This document shows positions 25,769-33,734 of a stretch of DNA of 64,000 nt, piece by piece. The notes under the pieces are model-generated. The model worked only from the letters and a program-made list of their open reading frames with translations, ran no database searches and had not been told where the DNA came from. How positions within the stretch are numbered: the first letter of the stretch is position 1; every line of letters begins with the position of its first letter. The DNA lies in contig NZ_NQMO01000002.1 of the NCBI RefSeq assembly GCF_002257645.1, positions 868,001-932,000 of the forward strand, read 5' to 3'. The position numbers and the translations under genes were made by a program. Source of the stretch: Paenibacillus sp. XY044. GTDB lineage: Bacteria > Bacillota > Bacilli > Paenibacillales > Paenibacillaceae.

Positions 25769-26281
25769 ATGCTTTTGCGCCCAACGAAGGAAGACTACAA
25801 CGAAGGTTTCGAGAAGTATGTCCGTCTGGTACCTGAGGGGAAACTCGAGGAGATTCTAAATGGTTCTTTGAACCGTACGACTGCGTTTTATGCCGCACTG
25901 ACGGAAGAAAAGGGGAATTACCGCTATGCGCCGGGCAAATGGAGCCTGAAAGAGGTGCTCGGCCATATTACGGATAATGAGCGCATCATGAGTTACAGGC
26001 TGCTCCGCATCGCCAGGGGGGATACCACGCCTTTAAGCGGCTATGACGAGGAATTACTTATGGAAGGCGCCGCCTTCGACCGTTTCTCCATCACCGAGCT
26101 TCTCGGGGATTTCGCGACCGTTCGCCGCTCCACGCTGACGCTGCTGCGGAGCATTCCGGACGAGGCATGGACCCGCAGAGGTATCGTGAACGGTTATGAA
26201 TCCACCGCCGCCGCTTGGGCATATATCCTGACCGGGCATGAAATCCACCATTATAACGTGATCCAGGAAAGATACATTTAA
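25769..26281 (+). CDS. DinB/YfiT-superfamily protein
   Basis: A 170-residue DinB-like four-helix bundle. Metal-ligand positions are seen in EVLGHITDNER (His ~66) and TGHEIHHYNVIQERY (His pair ~158-162), the C-terminal 'H..HH..V..E' pattern of this group. The YRYAPGKWSLKEVLGH segment is typical of the DinB_2 subfamily. Enzymatic role unknown; related proteins use bacillithiol. The start is ATG 25769 after AAAGGATGG, 30 bases after csaA, so they may form an operon. Confidence 0.88.
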   Translation: MLLRPTKEDYNEGFEKYVRLVPEGKLEEILNGSLNRTTAFYAALTEEKGNYRYAPGKWSLKEVLGHITDNERIMSYRLLRIARGDTTPLSGYDEELLMEGAAFDRFSITELLGDFATVRRSTLTLLRSIPDEAWTRRGIVNGYESTAAAWAYILTGHEIHHYNVIQERYI

Positions 26282-26345
26282 CGAACTTCCCAGCACTCTT
26301 CGAAACTTTACCAATTGCAGCCATGCTGCGCGCCTCCTGCCCGCG

Positions 26346-27224
26346 CTATGATTTGAGGCTTTCCTCGGCTAGATGAATAAAAGCTTGCGCGGCATGGCCC
26401 AAATATTTATCCGCCCGGTAAATGATGCTCATTTCCCTGTAAGGCGGATCATCATGGATGGGCAGGAACCGCAGCTTCGGATCGCCGATGGCTTGGGTGA
26501 GCGTAGGCGTCTGAACGGTGACCCCCATGTTTTCCCTGACAAACCGGAAGAGCGAAGGGTTGGACGTCGTTTCCACGACGATATCCAGGTTGAAACCGTG
26601 CTTCCGGCAGTATTGCTCGACAAGCTCTCTTCCCCAGAACCCCTTCGGATACATGATGACAGGCAGGCCATTCAATTCGGTCAGGGATACCGAATCCCGG
26701 CCGGCCAGCTCGTGATCAGCAGATACCACCACGCCGTACTCCTCCCGGGGAAGGCTTCGGACTACCAGCCGGTTATCGTAAAGCGGCTTGAGCGAGATGC
26801 CGATATCGATCTCCGTACTGAGCACCAGCTGTGCTACATCGACGGCCGAGACGATCTTGAGCCGGATATTCGGATAGCGGTTGCGGAAATCGATGAACAT
26901 CGGTGTCAGGCGGAAATCAAGCTCGGAAGGCAGCGTCCCGACGCCGAGCGTTCCGCCTTGATGGTGGCGAAGCTCGCCGATCTCCAGCATGGCGTTCTGC
27001 AAATTCTGAAATATTCCCCGTGCCTGCTTGAGCAGGACCGAGCCCGCGTCGGTCACCGCGATCCGTTTGCCGATCCGGTCAAACAGGGGCATGCCGACCT
27101 CTTCCTCCAGCGCCTTAATCTGCAGGCTTAAATTCGGCTGGGAGATGCCGAGCTTATCTGCGGCCTTCGTAAAATGCAGCTCCTCGCAAACGGCCACAAA
27201 ATACTCCAGTTGTCTCAGTTCCAC
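26346..27224 (-). CDS. LysR-family regulator, divergent from an MFS transporter
   Basis: A 292-residue LysR-type regulator with N-terminal HTH (LRQLEYFVAVCEELHF, ADKLGISQPNLSLQIKALEEEVG in part) and an effector-binding domain. It resembles CynR-like activators of short-chain or cyanate-type transport genes. The GTG start at 27224 has GGAGG upstream. It is divergently transcribed from the CynX/NimT-type MFS gene at 27375, and a LysR box lies between them, so it very likely controls that transporter. Confidence 0.92.
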   Translation of the reverse strand: MELRQLEYFVAVCEELHFTKAADKLGISQPNLSLQIKALEEEVGMPLFDRIGKRIAVTDAGSVLLKQARGIFQNLQNAMLEIGELRHHQGGTLGVGTLPSELDFRLTPMFIDFRNRYPNIRLKIVSAVDVAQLVLSTEIDIGISLKPLYDNRLVVRSLPREEYGVVVSADHELAGRDSVSLTELNGLPVIMYPKGFWGRELVEQYCRKHGFNLDIVVETTSNPSLFRFVRENMGVTVQTPTLTQAIGDPKLRFLPIHDDPPYREMSIIYRADKYLGHAAQAFIHLAEESLKS

Positions 27225-27280
27225 CTGATTTCCTCCATTTCATGAACGATATATCGAATGCCGTGTGACATGGGTTTATC

Positions 27281-27295
27281 ATTTGTATAACAAAT
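27281..27295. promoter_or_regulatory. LysR-type operator (T-N11-A dyad)
   Basis: ATTTGTATAACAAAT is a perfect inverted repeat with the T-N11-A layout of LysR boxes, midway between the divergent lysR and MFS genes. Confidence 0.6.
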
Positions 27296-27374
27296 CATTA
27301 TCATAATTTCAATATAATTGATAAATAATCCCTCTCCAATTAAGATGTGTTCAAATCGATCTGAGGGAGAGAGA

Positions 27375-28616
27375 ATGATGAGAAAACCTTCCATGTTCAT
27401 GATGGCTGTCGCCTTCATTTTGGCTTCTTTAAATTTGCGCCCCGCGCTGAATTCCATTTCGCCAATGCTGCAAGCCATCCAGCGGGATTTGGGCATGAGC
27501 GCATTGACGGCAAGCCTGCTTACATCCATTCCGGTGCTGTGCATGGGGATTTTTCCGGCCTTTGCGGTCAAGCTGGGCCAACGCGCCGGGCTGGAGCGCG
27601 TGATCGGCTGGTCGATTGCAGTCATCGGCATCGGTACGGTGCTGAGATGGTTTACCGGGTCGTCAGCGTATCTGCTTCTGACCGCCGTCTTGGCCGGACT
27701 CGGAATTGCTGCGGCAGGACCGCTGCTGTCCGGTTTCATTAAGCAGCACTTTCCCACAAAGGTGCCTGTAATGATTTCGCTCTATACGGTGTCTATGGCG
27801 GTCGGAGCTTCGCTTGCATCGGGATTATCCCTACCGCTGTCGGTCCGGACCCGCTCGTGGCACGAATCGCTGGCGGTATGGGCCGTCCTGGCAGCCGTTG
27901 CCCTGCCGGTATGGTGGTGGTCGGTACTCCGTCATACCCGGCGGCCCGTCGGAGAAGCGCGGTCGCAACGGACGATCGGGCTTCCCTGGAGCAGCAAGAA
28001 AGCTTGGGTTCTCACGCTGTCCTTCGGCCTGCTGGCCGTTCTGTTCTTCTCGGTCACGGCATGGCTGCCGCCGGTCGTGGAGCATATGGGATACGGCAAA
28101 GCTTATGCCGCGAACATGCTCGTCCTGTTTTCCCTGACGCAGATCCCCGTCGGCCTCCTGTTTCCGCATCTGCTCCGGCGTTTGCCTTCCCGCCGTTTCT
28201 GGCTGGCGCTGGGATCGCTATCGCTGGCTGCCGGTTTCCTGATGCTCTGGATGTCTGTGACGCCATGGCTTGCGGCGATTCTGATCGGCATCGGCCCCGG
28301 CGTGCTGTTCCCGGTCAATCTGATGATGCCGATCGAAGCGGTAAGCGATGCGCAGCAGGCAACAGCCTGGTCCGCCATGACCCAATCGGTCGGGTACGTG
28401 ATCGGCGCGCTGGGGCCGATGCTTCTGGGCGTAATCCACGATGCTGCTGGCAGCTATACGCTGCTCATCCCGGTGCTGCTCGCCGTCACGCTGGTCATGG
28501 CGGGGGTTCAGCAGCTGGCTGCGAAGCCCAAAACGGCGGAGGCACTAAACAAGCCGCTGGGAAAGGAAAAGGAAAAGGAAAAGGAAAAGGAAACGGCCCT
28601 TCCCTTAGCAGAGTAA
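27375..28616 (+). CDS. MFS transporter, CynX/NimT-like
   Basis: A 413-residue, ~12-helix MFS protein. The opening 'ILASLNLRPALNSISPML' and the 'GLGIAAAGPLLSGFIKQHFP' segment are typical of the CynX/NimT (cyanate/2-nitroimidazole) subfamily. Start ATG 27375 (a second ATG at 27378) lies after GAGGGAGAGAG. The cytoplasmic C-terminus carries a (Lys-Glu)5 run encoded by a six-base tandem repeat. Substrate unknown; control by the divergent LysR is likely. Confidence 0.9.
   Translation: MMRKPSMFMMAVAFILASLNLRPALNSISPMLQAIQRDLGMSALTASLLTSIPVLCMGIFPAFAVKLGQRAGLERVIGWSIAVIGIGTVLRWFTGSSAYLLLTAVLAGLGIAAAGPLLSGFIKQHFPTKVPVMISLYTVSMAVGASLASGLSLPLSVRTRSWHESLAVWAVLAAVALPVWWWSVLRHTRRPVGEARSQRTIGLPWSSKKAWVLTLSFGLLAVLFFSVTAWLPPVVEHMGYGKAYAANMLVLFSLTQIPVGLLFPHLLRRLPSRRFWLALGSLSLAAGFLMLWMSVTPWLAAILIGIGPGVLFPVNLMMPIEAVSDAQQATAWSAMTQSVGYVIGALGPMLLGVIHDAAGSYTLLIPVLLAVTLVMAGVQQLAAKPKTAEALNKPLGKEKEKEKEKETALPLAE
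28560..28594 (+). repeat. hexanucleotide microsatellite (GGAAAA)n in the MFS gene
   Basis: Nearly five copies of GGAAAA (28565-28594) encode alternating Lys-Glu in the C-terminal tail. Because the unit is six bases, copy-number change alters tail length without a frameshift. Confidence 0.85.
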
Positions 28617-28627
28617 GAAAAGGGCCG
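28594..28627 (+). terminator. weak hairpin at the end of the MFS gene
   Basis: CGGCCCTT pairs with AAGGGCCG across the stop codon; there is no T-tract, so termination is uncertain. Confidence 0.35.
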
Positions 28628-28689
28628 CCTTAGGACGCCAGCAGCTGCATCAGCCTGCCGGCTGGCCGTTTAGATCCGGCCGGAGATGC

Positions 28690-29031
28690 TCAGCAGAGGA
28701 CTTCGACCGTAAACCCGCCCGGCGCCTCGACGTAGAACGTATACCCGTGTGCATGCTGCGGAGGTTTGACGTCGTAGCCGTCATCCAGGAGTCTTTGGTT
28801 GATGCGGTCGACCTGCTCCTCGGTTTGCTGGGGGAAGCCGACGTGGAACGTTTTAGGGTACTGCACCTCGCGGCCCTTCATCAGCGTCAGGACAAACCCG
28901 TCATCGTCAAAGAGCACCGCGAAGTTGTCGCCGCGGGTCGCCCGGCATTCCAAACCGAAATACGTTTCCAGAAAGGCCTGTGATGCCGCCACATCGGTCA
29001 CCGTTAAATTTAAATGATTGATTTTCATCAT
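28690..29031 (-). CDS. VOC/glyoxalase-family protein
   Basis: A 113-residue vicinal-oxygen-chelate protein with the beta-alpha-beta-beta-beta fold: INHLNLTVTDV with the first metal His (~6), FHVGF with a second His, and GGFTVEVLC with the final Glu ligand. Proteins of this size include lyases, dioxygenases and thiol transferases for toxins. The specific role is not predictable. Two adjacent ATGs (29031 and 29028) follow AAAGGACGG. It is monocistronic. Confidence 0.88.
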   Translation of the reverse strand: MMKINHLNLTVTDVAASQAFLETYFGLECRATRGDNFAVLFDDDGFVLTLMKGREVQYPKTFHVGFPQQTEEQVDRINQRLLDDGYDVKPPQHAHGYTFYVEAPGGFTVEVLC

Positions 29032-29177
29032 TGCCGCCGTCCTTTCAAAATGGGATGACTTCTCGGCTTACCCCTTTATTATATGACCTTTATGCAAGTG
29101 ATAAGGTTTCGGTATAATGGGGGGTAAATAGGGTGACGTTTACGATAAAACCCCGTCACCTGGCAGGAGGCATCGCT

Positions 29178-29639
29178 ATGGAAATTCAGCTTGAAAAGGT
29201 GACAAGGGAAAATTGGGAGGAGGCCATTTCCTTGCGGGTTGCAGAAGAACAGGCCGGCTTCACCCCGCCGGTCGCCGTGTCCCTGGCAAAAATATACGTA
29301 AAACCCGATGGGGACAACGTCGACTATATCCCCTTCGCTATATATGACGGGCCGCGAATGGTTGGATTTATGATGCACGCATGTGAAGAAAACACGGTGG
29401 ATAGTTACTGGATCAACGGTTTTTTGATTGATGAACGCTACCAGGGCCGAGGATTCGGCCGGGCCGCCTTGATGGAGATGATCCGCTGGATCGTAAACCG
29501 GCGGGATCGCTGCCGGGAAATCCGCTTGACCGTCCATGGGGACAACAGTGTCGCCAAGCGTCTGTATGAGTCGGCAGGTTTTAAGCCAACCGGTACGGTA
29601 TACGGGGAAGAGGAGGTATGGAGGCTGCCTGTTCGGTAA
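29178..29639 (+). CDS. GNAT N-acetyltransferase, SpeG/BltD-like
   Basis: A 153-residue GNAT acetyltransferase. The acetyl-CoA loop is RYQGRGFGRAAL (motif A, Q/R-x-x-G-x-G/A), followed by DNSVAKRLYESAGF (motif B). The N-terminal segment 'LEKVTRENWEEAISLRV' and the ENTVDSYWINGFLID region resemble BltD-type spermine/spermidine acetyltransferases, so a polyamine substrate is plausible. The start is ATG 29178, eight bases after GGAGG; the frame extends upstream to 29133 without support. It could also acetylate another amine. Confidence 0.88.
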   Translation: MEIQLEKVTRENWEEAISLRVAEEQAGFTPPVAVSLAKIYVKPDGDNVDYIPFAIYDGPRMVGFMMHACEENTVDSYWINGFLIDERYQGRGFGRAALMEMIRWIVNRRDRCREIRLTVHGDNSVAKRLYESAGFKPTGTVYGEEEVWRLPVR

Positions 29640-29709
29640 TGGTTGGTGCTCCTGCCCGAGAAGTTAAACAGCTGCACAGGGATTGCGGAACCTGTTTTCG
29701 CCAGTTCTC

Positions 29710-29738
29710 TTGCGGCAGACGGCGGTCTGTAATATAAT
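29710..29738 (+). promoter_or_regulatory. sigma-A promoter of the attenuator-methyltransferase transcript
   Basis: TTGCGG (29710-29715), a 17-base spacer, and a perfect TATAAT (29733-29738). The transcript would begin near 29745, giving a ~370-base leader before the methyltransferase start. Confidence 0.75.
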
Positions 29739-29772
29739 GGGGAAAATTTCGTACTTGATGGAGGTTTGAACG

Positions 29773-29817
29773 ATGATGATGATGACCGTTTTCTTGACCA
29801 TTCATTCAGTGAACTAA
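29773..29817 (+). CDS. 14-residue leader peptide MMMMTVFLTIHSVN
   Basis: A very short open frame (ATG ATG ATG ATG ... TAA) with an excellent ribosome binding site, GGAGG at 29759-29763, nine bases upstream, and placed ~28 bases after the predicted transcription start. Its stop codon lies in the loop of a perfect 7-bp hairpin (ATTCAGT 29804-29810 with ACTGAAT 29818-29824). A terminator and then an RNA methyltransferase gene follow. The VFLTI core loosely recalls the IFVI stalling motif of ErmC-type macrolide leader peptides. The peptide probably acts in cis by ribosome stalling; this is inference. Confidence 0.65.
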   Translation: MMMMTVFLTIHSVN

Positions 29818-29975
29818 ACTGAATAGCATGCCGGAAGCATGAGGTATCTACGCCAGAAAAGGGCTAGGTATATTTGACATGCAGCTTCCAGGGATGCAGT
29901 GAATGGCCATGAAACGGAATTCCTAAATCACGTTCTTATGCAGGCAGCCTTAGGGCAGTCTGTACCTTTGCATAG

Positions 29976-30015
29976 AAGACGCGAATGGACTTTGGTTCAT
30001 TCGCGTCTTTTTTTG
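29976..30015 (+). terminator. attenuator terminator before the RNA methyltransferase
   Basis: AAGACGCGAATG pairs perfectly over 12 bp with CATTCGCGTCTT around a ten-base loop, followed by T7. It lies upstream of, not after, a gene, which marks it as regulatory. Confidence 0.9.
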
Positions 30016-30118
30016 TTTCCGGGGCTCATGTGCACAGCACCTGAACCGACGCCGGAGCAAAAGCCGCGCTTTGCGGGCTTCATTCTATGCTTACCATCAA
30101 TGACGAGGTGATCGATAT

Positions 30119-31141
30119 ATGCCACGCTACTTTTTTACCGTACTGCCCGGATTGGAAGAGATTCTCGCCGATGAGATGCAGGCTAAAATTTCCGGTGTAC
30201 GCATTCGGAACAAGGTCAGGGGAAAGGTTTATTTTGACTCGGACTTGCCTGAGGAGCACTTCCAGGTGCTGCGGACCGCCGACAATCTGTATCGTTTCAT
30301 CCACCGGTTCCCGGTGGGTCCCCATAAATTGCATCTGCACGATATCGAAAACGAAATCTCCCGTTTGGATTTATCCATGATTCTCTCAGCCTCCTCGGGA
30401 ACGATCAGCTTCAAGGTCAATGCCAGCCGGACGGGAAACCATACCTACAGCAGGTTCGATGCGGCAGAGGCCGCGGAATTGGGAATCGTCCGGCGCAATC
30501 GTCTATACAGACAAGATCATAGCGGCGGGCATCAGCTCGAGTTTCGGTTAGATCTGGTACAGGAAGAGGCTGTCTTTGCCGTCAGGTTGACGGATTCCGC
30601 GTTCAGGTACCGGGGGAAGACGCGGGAATTTACCCCGGCCGCCCTGCGGCCGACCGTGGCGCATGCGCTCGTGTGGGCATCCCGTCCAGAGACGGACGAC
30701 ATCTTCGTTGATCCGTGCTGCGGATCAGGGACCGTGCTGTCCGAGCGCTGTGCGTATTCTCACGCCCGCATTCACGGCGGAGACCTCTCCGAGGAAGCCG
30801 TCAAAGCTGCCCGGGCGAACGTAGGCCACCCTTCCTGCGTGCATATTAAGCCATGGGATGCGCAGCGTCTGCCGCTGGATTCGGGATACGCTGGGAAAAT
30901 AGTGACCAATCTTCCTTTTGGTAGGCAGATTTCGTCCATAGCATGTATTCCCGGATTGTATGAGGGAGTACTCAGAGAAATGAAGCGGGTGCTGAAACCG
31001 GGAGGGCTGGTGGTATGCTTAACCGATGCCGGGGCTCCTCTCCAAGCGGCTGCCGAGAAGGCCCAGCTCCGTTTGACCACTCTAGCCGCGCTCCGGTTGA
31101 AGGGGCTGCACCCGTCGATCTTTTTGCTGGAAAAAGATTAG
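30119..31141 (+). CDS. THUMP-type class I SAM-dependent RNA methyltransferase (Trm14/RlmL-like)
   Basis: A 340-residue RNA methyltransferase. The N-terminal ~160 residues form a ferredoxin-like plus THUMP module for RNA binding (MPRYFFTVLPGLEEILADEM start). The Rossmann methyltransferase has FVDPCCGSGTVL (motif I), GGDLSEEAVKAAR and the catalytic NLPFG (motif IV), a form typical of N2-guanine methylation in tRNA or rRNA. The start is ATG 30119 with GAGGTG upstream. The gene lies behind a leader peptide and a terminator, an arrangement known for antibiotic-inducible ribosome protection genes, so the target may be ribosomal; that is inference. Confidence 0.88.
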   Translation: MPRYFFTVLPGLEEILADEMQAKISGVRIRNKVRGKVYFDSDLPEEHFQVLRTADNLYRFIHRFPVGPHKLHLHDIENEISRLDLSMILSASSGTISFKVNASRTGNHTYSRFDAAEAAELGIVRRNRLYRQDHSGGHQLEFRLDLVQEEAVFAVRLTDSAFRYRGKTREFTPAALRPTVAHALVWASRPETDDIFVDPCCGSGTVLSERCAYSHARIHGGDLSEEAVKAARANVGHPSCVHIKPWDAQRLPLDSGYAGKIVTNLPFGRQISSIACIPGLYEGVLREMKRVLKPGGLVVCLTDAGAPLQAAAEKAQLRLTTLAALRLKGLHPSIFLLEKD

Positions 31142-31216
31142 TCCGTCCCTGGCGTGCAGTCGAAACGGGCTTGTGGCGAAGCCTGCTGGAATGCAGCAGT
31201 CCAAGAAAATGCCGCA

Positions 31217-32113
31217 TTAAACCGGGCTGCTGCGGATCAGCTCGACTAGGTTCGCGGCAGCCGGAGACAGGGGTTCATCTTTGCGAGTGCAGATGGCGAT
31301 GACGTTCGTCAAACTGACGTCATCCACATAGACCCGGCACAGTTCACCCCGAGCCACATATTCGCGTACGACCAATGAGGAGACAAAGTTGGCGCCATAT
31401 CCGGCAATGACGGCGGTGATGGCCTCATGCAGGCCGTTAAACTGCAGCGCTACCTTGGGGGCGGGGGTGTTGTAAGTACGGCATAGTGCGAACAGCCGCT
31501 CTCGCGTGGAACTGCCTTCCTCGCGCATGACAAACGGCTCGCTCATCATCTCGGCGAGCGACAGGTGCCGGTTCGCAAATTTGTGATTCGGGGCGACGAC
31601 GAACCAAAGTTCATCCTGGAACAGCTCCTCGGTCTGAATCGTGTCCGGATATTCTTCCGGCAGCCCGCCGTAGATCGCCAGATCGGCTTCGACGCTCAGA
31701 AGCTGCCGGAGCGCCCCGCTGGAGTTAGTGGTGGTAATGCTCATCTCGACCTGCTCGTACTGCTGTTTGAACCTTGCCAACCAGGTCGGGAGGAGAAAGT
31801 GCGCAGGCAGGTAGGTCGCCGCCAGACGGATATGTCCGGCCGTTCCCTGCCCGTAATCGCGGGCCAACTGCTCGATCTGCTGCTCGACGGCGAACAGCCT
31901 CTTGGCGAGCGCCGCGATTTTTTCCCCCGTATCGGTCAGCCGAATGCCCCTTCCATGCGGCGCAAGCAGCGTCAGGGACAGCTCTTTCTCGAATTTTTTG
32001 ATCTGGGCGGTAATTGCGGGCTGGCTGATATTCAGCAGCTCGGAAGCCCGGGTCACGCTCCCGGTGGAAGCAATCACATGGAATAAGCGCAGGGCGTGCA
32101 GGTTCAAGGTCAT
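31217..32113 (-). CDS. LysR-family regulator, divergent from an O-methyltransferase
   Basis: A 298-residue LysR-type regulator (YwbI/CysB-like) with an N-terminal HTH containing LRLFHVIASTGSVTRASELL and NISQPAITAQIKKFEKEL. The C-terminal effector domain is complete. The ATG at 32113 follows TAGGAG. It is divergent from the O-methyltransferase at 32253, with a candidate operator in between, so it probably regulates that gene. Confidence 0.91.
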   Translation of the reverse strand: MTLNLHALRLFHVIASTGSVTRASELLNISQPAITAQIKKFEKELSLTLLAPHGRGIRLTDTGEKIAALAKRLFAVEQQIEQLARDYGQGTAGHIRLAATYLPAHFLLPTWLARFKQQYEQVEMSITTTNSSGALRQLLSVEADLAIYGGLPEEYPDTIQTEELFQDELWFVVAPNHKFANRHLSLAEMMSEPFVMREEGSSTRERLFALCRTYNTPAPKVALQFNGLHEAITAVIAGYGANFVSSLVVREYVARGELCRVYVDDVSLTNVIAICTRKDEPLSPAAANLVELIRSSPV

Positions 32114-32159
32114 CAGCTCCTAGTCAATTCATATCTTAAATGTATGAAAACCGGTGAAA

Positions 32160-32176
32160 GATATATTATTCATATC
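32160..32176. promoter_or_regulatory. candidate LysR-type operator
   Basis: GATAT-N7-ATATC forms a perfect inverted repeat (32160-32176) between the divergent lysR and O-methyltransferase genes. Confidence 0.5.
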
Positions 32177-32252
32177 ATTATAGACGATCTACAATAGAAC
32201 CAGAAGCGCTTCTATTCTAAAGATTGCATCAAATGATGAGGAGTGATGGGGA

Positions 32253-32915
32253 ATGAATCCTGTATGGGAACAAGTAGATGAGTATATTGTCGATCAGCTT
32301 TGCCCGAATGACCGCATTTTGGATGAAGTGATCGTTGCCAACCGGAAGGCGGATCTGCCGGAAATCGATGTGACGGCGAATCAGGGGAAATTTTTGCAGC
32401 TGCTTGTGCAGATCAAAGGGGCGAAACGAATTCTGGAAATCGGGACGCTGGGCGCCTACAGCACGATTTGGATGGCTGGAGGCTTGGCCCATGGCGGAAA
32501 GATCATCACGCTGGAGCTGAGTCCGCATCATGCCGAAGTCGCCAAGGCAAACATTGCCCGGGCAGGGCTGGAGCAAACGATTGAAGTGCGAACCGGGGAC
32601 GCGCTTGAGCAGCTGGCCCAAATGGAGAAAGAGGAGGCGGAACCGTTCGACCTCATTTTTATCGATGCGGATAAGCCGAATAATCCGAACTATCTCCGCT
32701 GGGCGCTGCATTTTTCCCGGCCCGGAACGGTCATTGTCGGAGATAACGTCATTCGCAGCGGCGAAATCGTGGACCGGCACAGCACCGACCCGCGGGTACA
32801 GGGGGTCAGGTCGTTTTACGATATGCTCAGCGGGCATCCGAATATTTCGGCCACGGCGCTGCAGACGGTAGGGAGCAAGGGGTACGACGGGTTTATGATC
32901 GGCATCGTGAAATAG
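32253..32915 (+). CDS. COMT-type O-methyltransferase (YrrM-like)
   Basis: A 220-residue SAM-dependent O-methyltransferase of the Methyltransf_3 (catechol/caffeoyl-CoA) family. Motif I is RILEIGTLGAYSTIWMA, motif II ITLELSPHHAEVAK, and the metal-binding Asp residues are in DLIFIDADKPNNPNY and IVGDNVIRSG. It methylates a catechol-like hydroxyl, using a divalent cation. ATG 32253 has GAGGAG upstream. It is probably controlled by the divergent LysR. Substrate unknown. Confidence 0.91.
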   Translation: MNPVWEQVDEYIVDQLCPNDRILDEVIVANRKADLPEIDVTANQGKFLQLLVQIKGAKRILEIGTLGAYSTIWMAGGLAHGGKIITLELSPHHAEVAKANIARAGLEQTIEVRTGDALEQLAQMEKEEAEPFDLIFIDADKPNNPNYLRWALHFSRPGTVIVGDNVIRSGEIVDRHSTDPRVQGVRSFYDMLSGHPNISATALQTVGSKGYDGFMIGIVK

Positions 32916-32919
32916 GTTG

Positions 32920-33531
32920 TTACTTATTCCACAGAATCGGGTTTTTGTATGGCCCGTGGAAGGAGATTTCGAGCAGTTTGGACGCCATGGTGACAGCGGA
33001 ATATTTATAATTGCTGCGGACCCACCAGACGATGCTTTCCAAATACGCGCCTGTTGTATAGGAAATGACGAAGGACTTCTCCATTCGGAGCCCTTCTTCG
33101 GGCGGTTGGGATACGCGAATACCGTCTTCAACGTAATGCCTAATAATGTTTTTCACTTCCTGAATGAATAAGTCGTCCGGTTTATACACGAGCATGACTT
33201 CATAGGCAAGCTGGTTTTGAATGATATGCTCAAACAGGGCAACCATGTTCTCCGGCAGGTCCTCGGAACGCAGCTCTTCAATCCTTTTGGGATGGGTAAT
33301 GGTCAAGGACTGCCTTAGATCGTTTAAAATCGCATTGTGCAGGTCGACACGCAAATCCAGGATATCTTTATACAATTTATAAAATGTAGGCCGAGTCACA
33401 TGGGCTTCCTGACATATGCGCTGAATGGTGATGCTTTTTTCATTTTCTTTCAGCACTAACGACAAATAAGCCCGTTGTATTTTTTTCATCGAATGCACTT
33501 GTCTTGGATCTTTTCTTTCCACCCATATCAC
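32920..33531 (-). CDS. TetR/AcrR-family regulator
   Basis: A 203-residue TetR-type repressor. The HTH is in the first 60 residues (ITIQRICQEAHVTRPTFYKLYKDI), and the rest is the helical ligand domain. The GTG start at 33531 has only a weak ribosome binding site (AGGT), so a slightly later GTG could be used. It lies downstream of the SDR gene on the same strand but is separated by a strong terminator, so it likely has its own promoter. Its target may be the SDR gene, which carries a 10-bp inverted repeat upstream. Confidence 0.85.
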   Translation of the reverse strand: MIWVERKDPRQVHSMKKIQRAYLSLVLKENEKSITIQRICQEAHVTRPTFYKLYKDILDLRVDLHNAILNDLRQSLTITHPKRIEELRSEDLPENMVALFEHIIQNQLAYEVMLVYKPDDLFIQEVKNIIRHYVEDGIRVSQPPEEGLRMEKSFVISYTTGAYLESIVWWVRSNYKYSAVTMASKLLEISFHGPYKNPILWNK

Positions 33532-33651
33532 ACCTATCTTTTGGTAACTCTATAGTAGCATAAAAAAGTCGATCAACGTATTATTCAAGGCAGCCGGACC
33601 GCATTTAACGGATGTTTATCTTGCGATATAAGGATGCCGAGTGACCAAATC

Positions 33652-33706
33652 AAACAGGGACTGTCTCAAAGGTTCGCACCATTTGAGAAGCAGTCCCTGT
33701 TTTTTT
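33652..33706. terminator. strong hairpin terminator
   Basis: AACAGGGACTG pairs with CAGTCCCTGTT, and an inner TCTCAAA/TTTGAGA pair extends the stem. T7 follows on the plus strand and a looser T-rich stretch on the minus strand, where it would end the SDR transcript. Confidence 0.8.
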
Positions 33707-33734
33707 GCATGCATGGAAAAAATTCGCTCTCAGC

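Larger units (their letters stand above)
29745..30015 (+). promoter_or_regulatory. candidate ribosome-mediated transcription attenuator
   Basis: After the leader peptide hairpin come a large stem (GGAAGCATG 29833 onward pairing with CATGCAGCTTCC near 29890) and a hairpin with arms ATGCA/TGCAT (29938-29974). A terminator follows at 29976-30015. CCATTC within the leader ORF (29798-29803) is complementary to GAATGG in the 5' arm of the terminator (29983-29988) and could act as an antiterminator when a ribosome stalls upstream. This 479-base gap (29640-30118) has no other gene. Confidence 0.55.
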
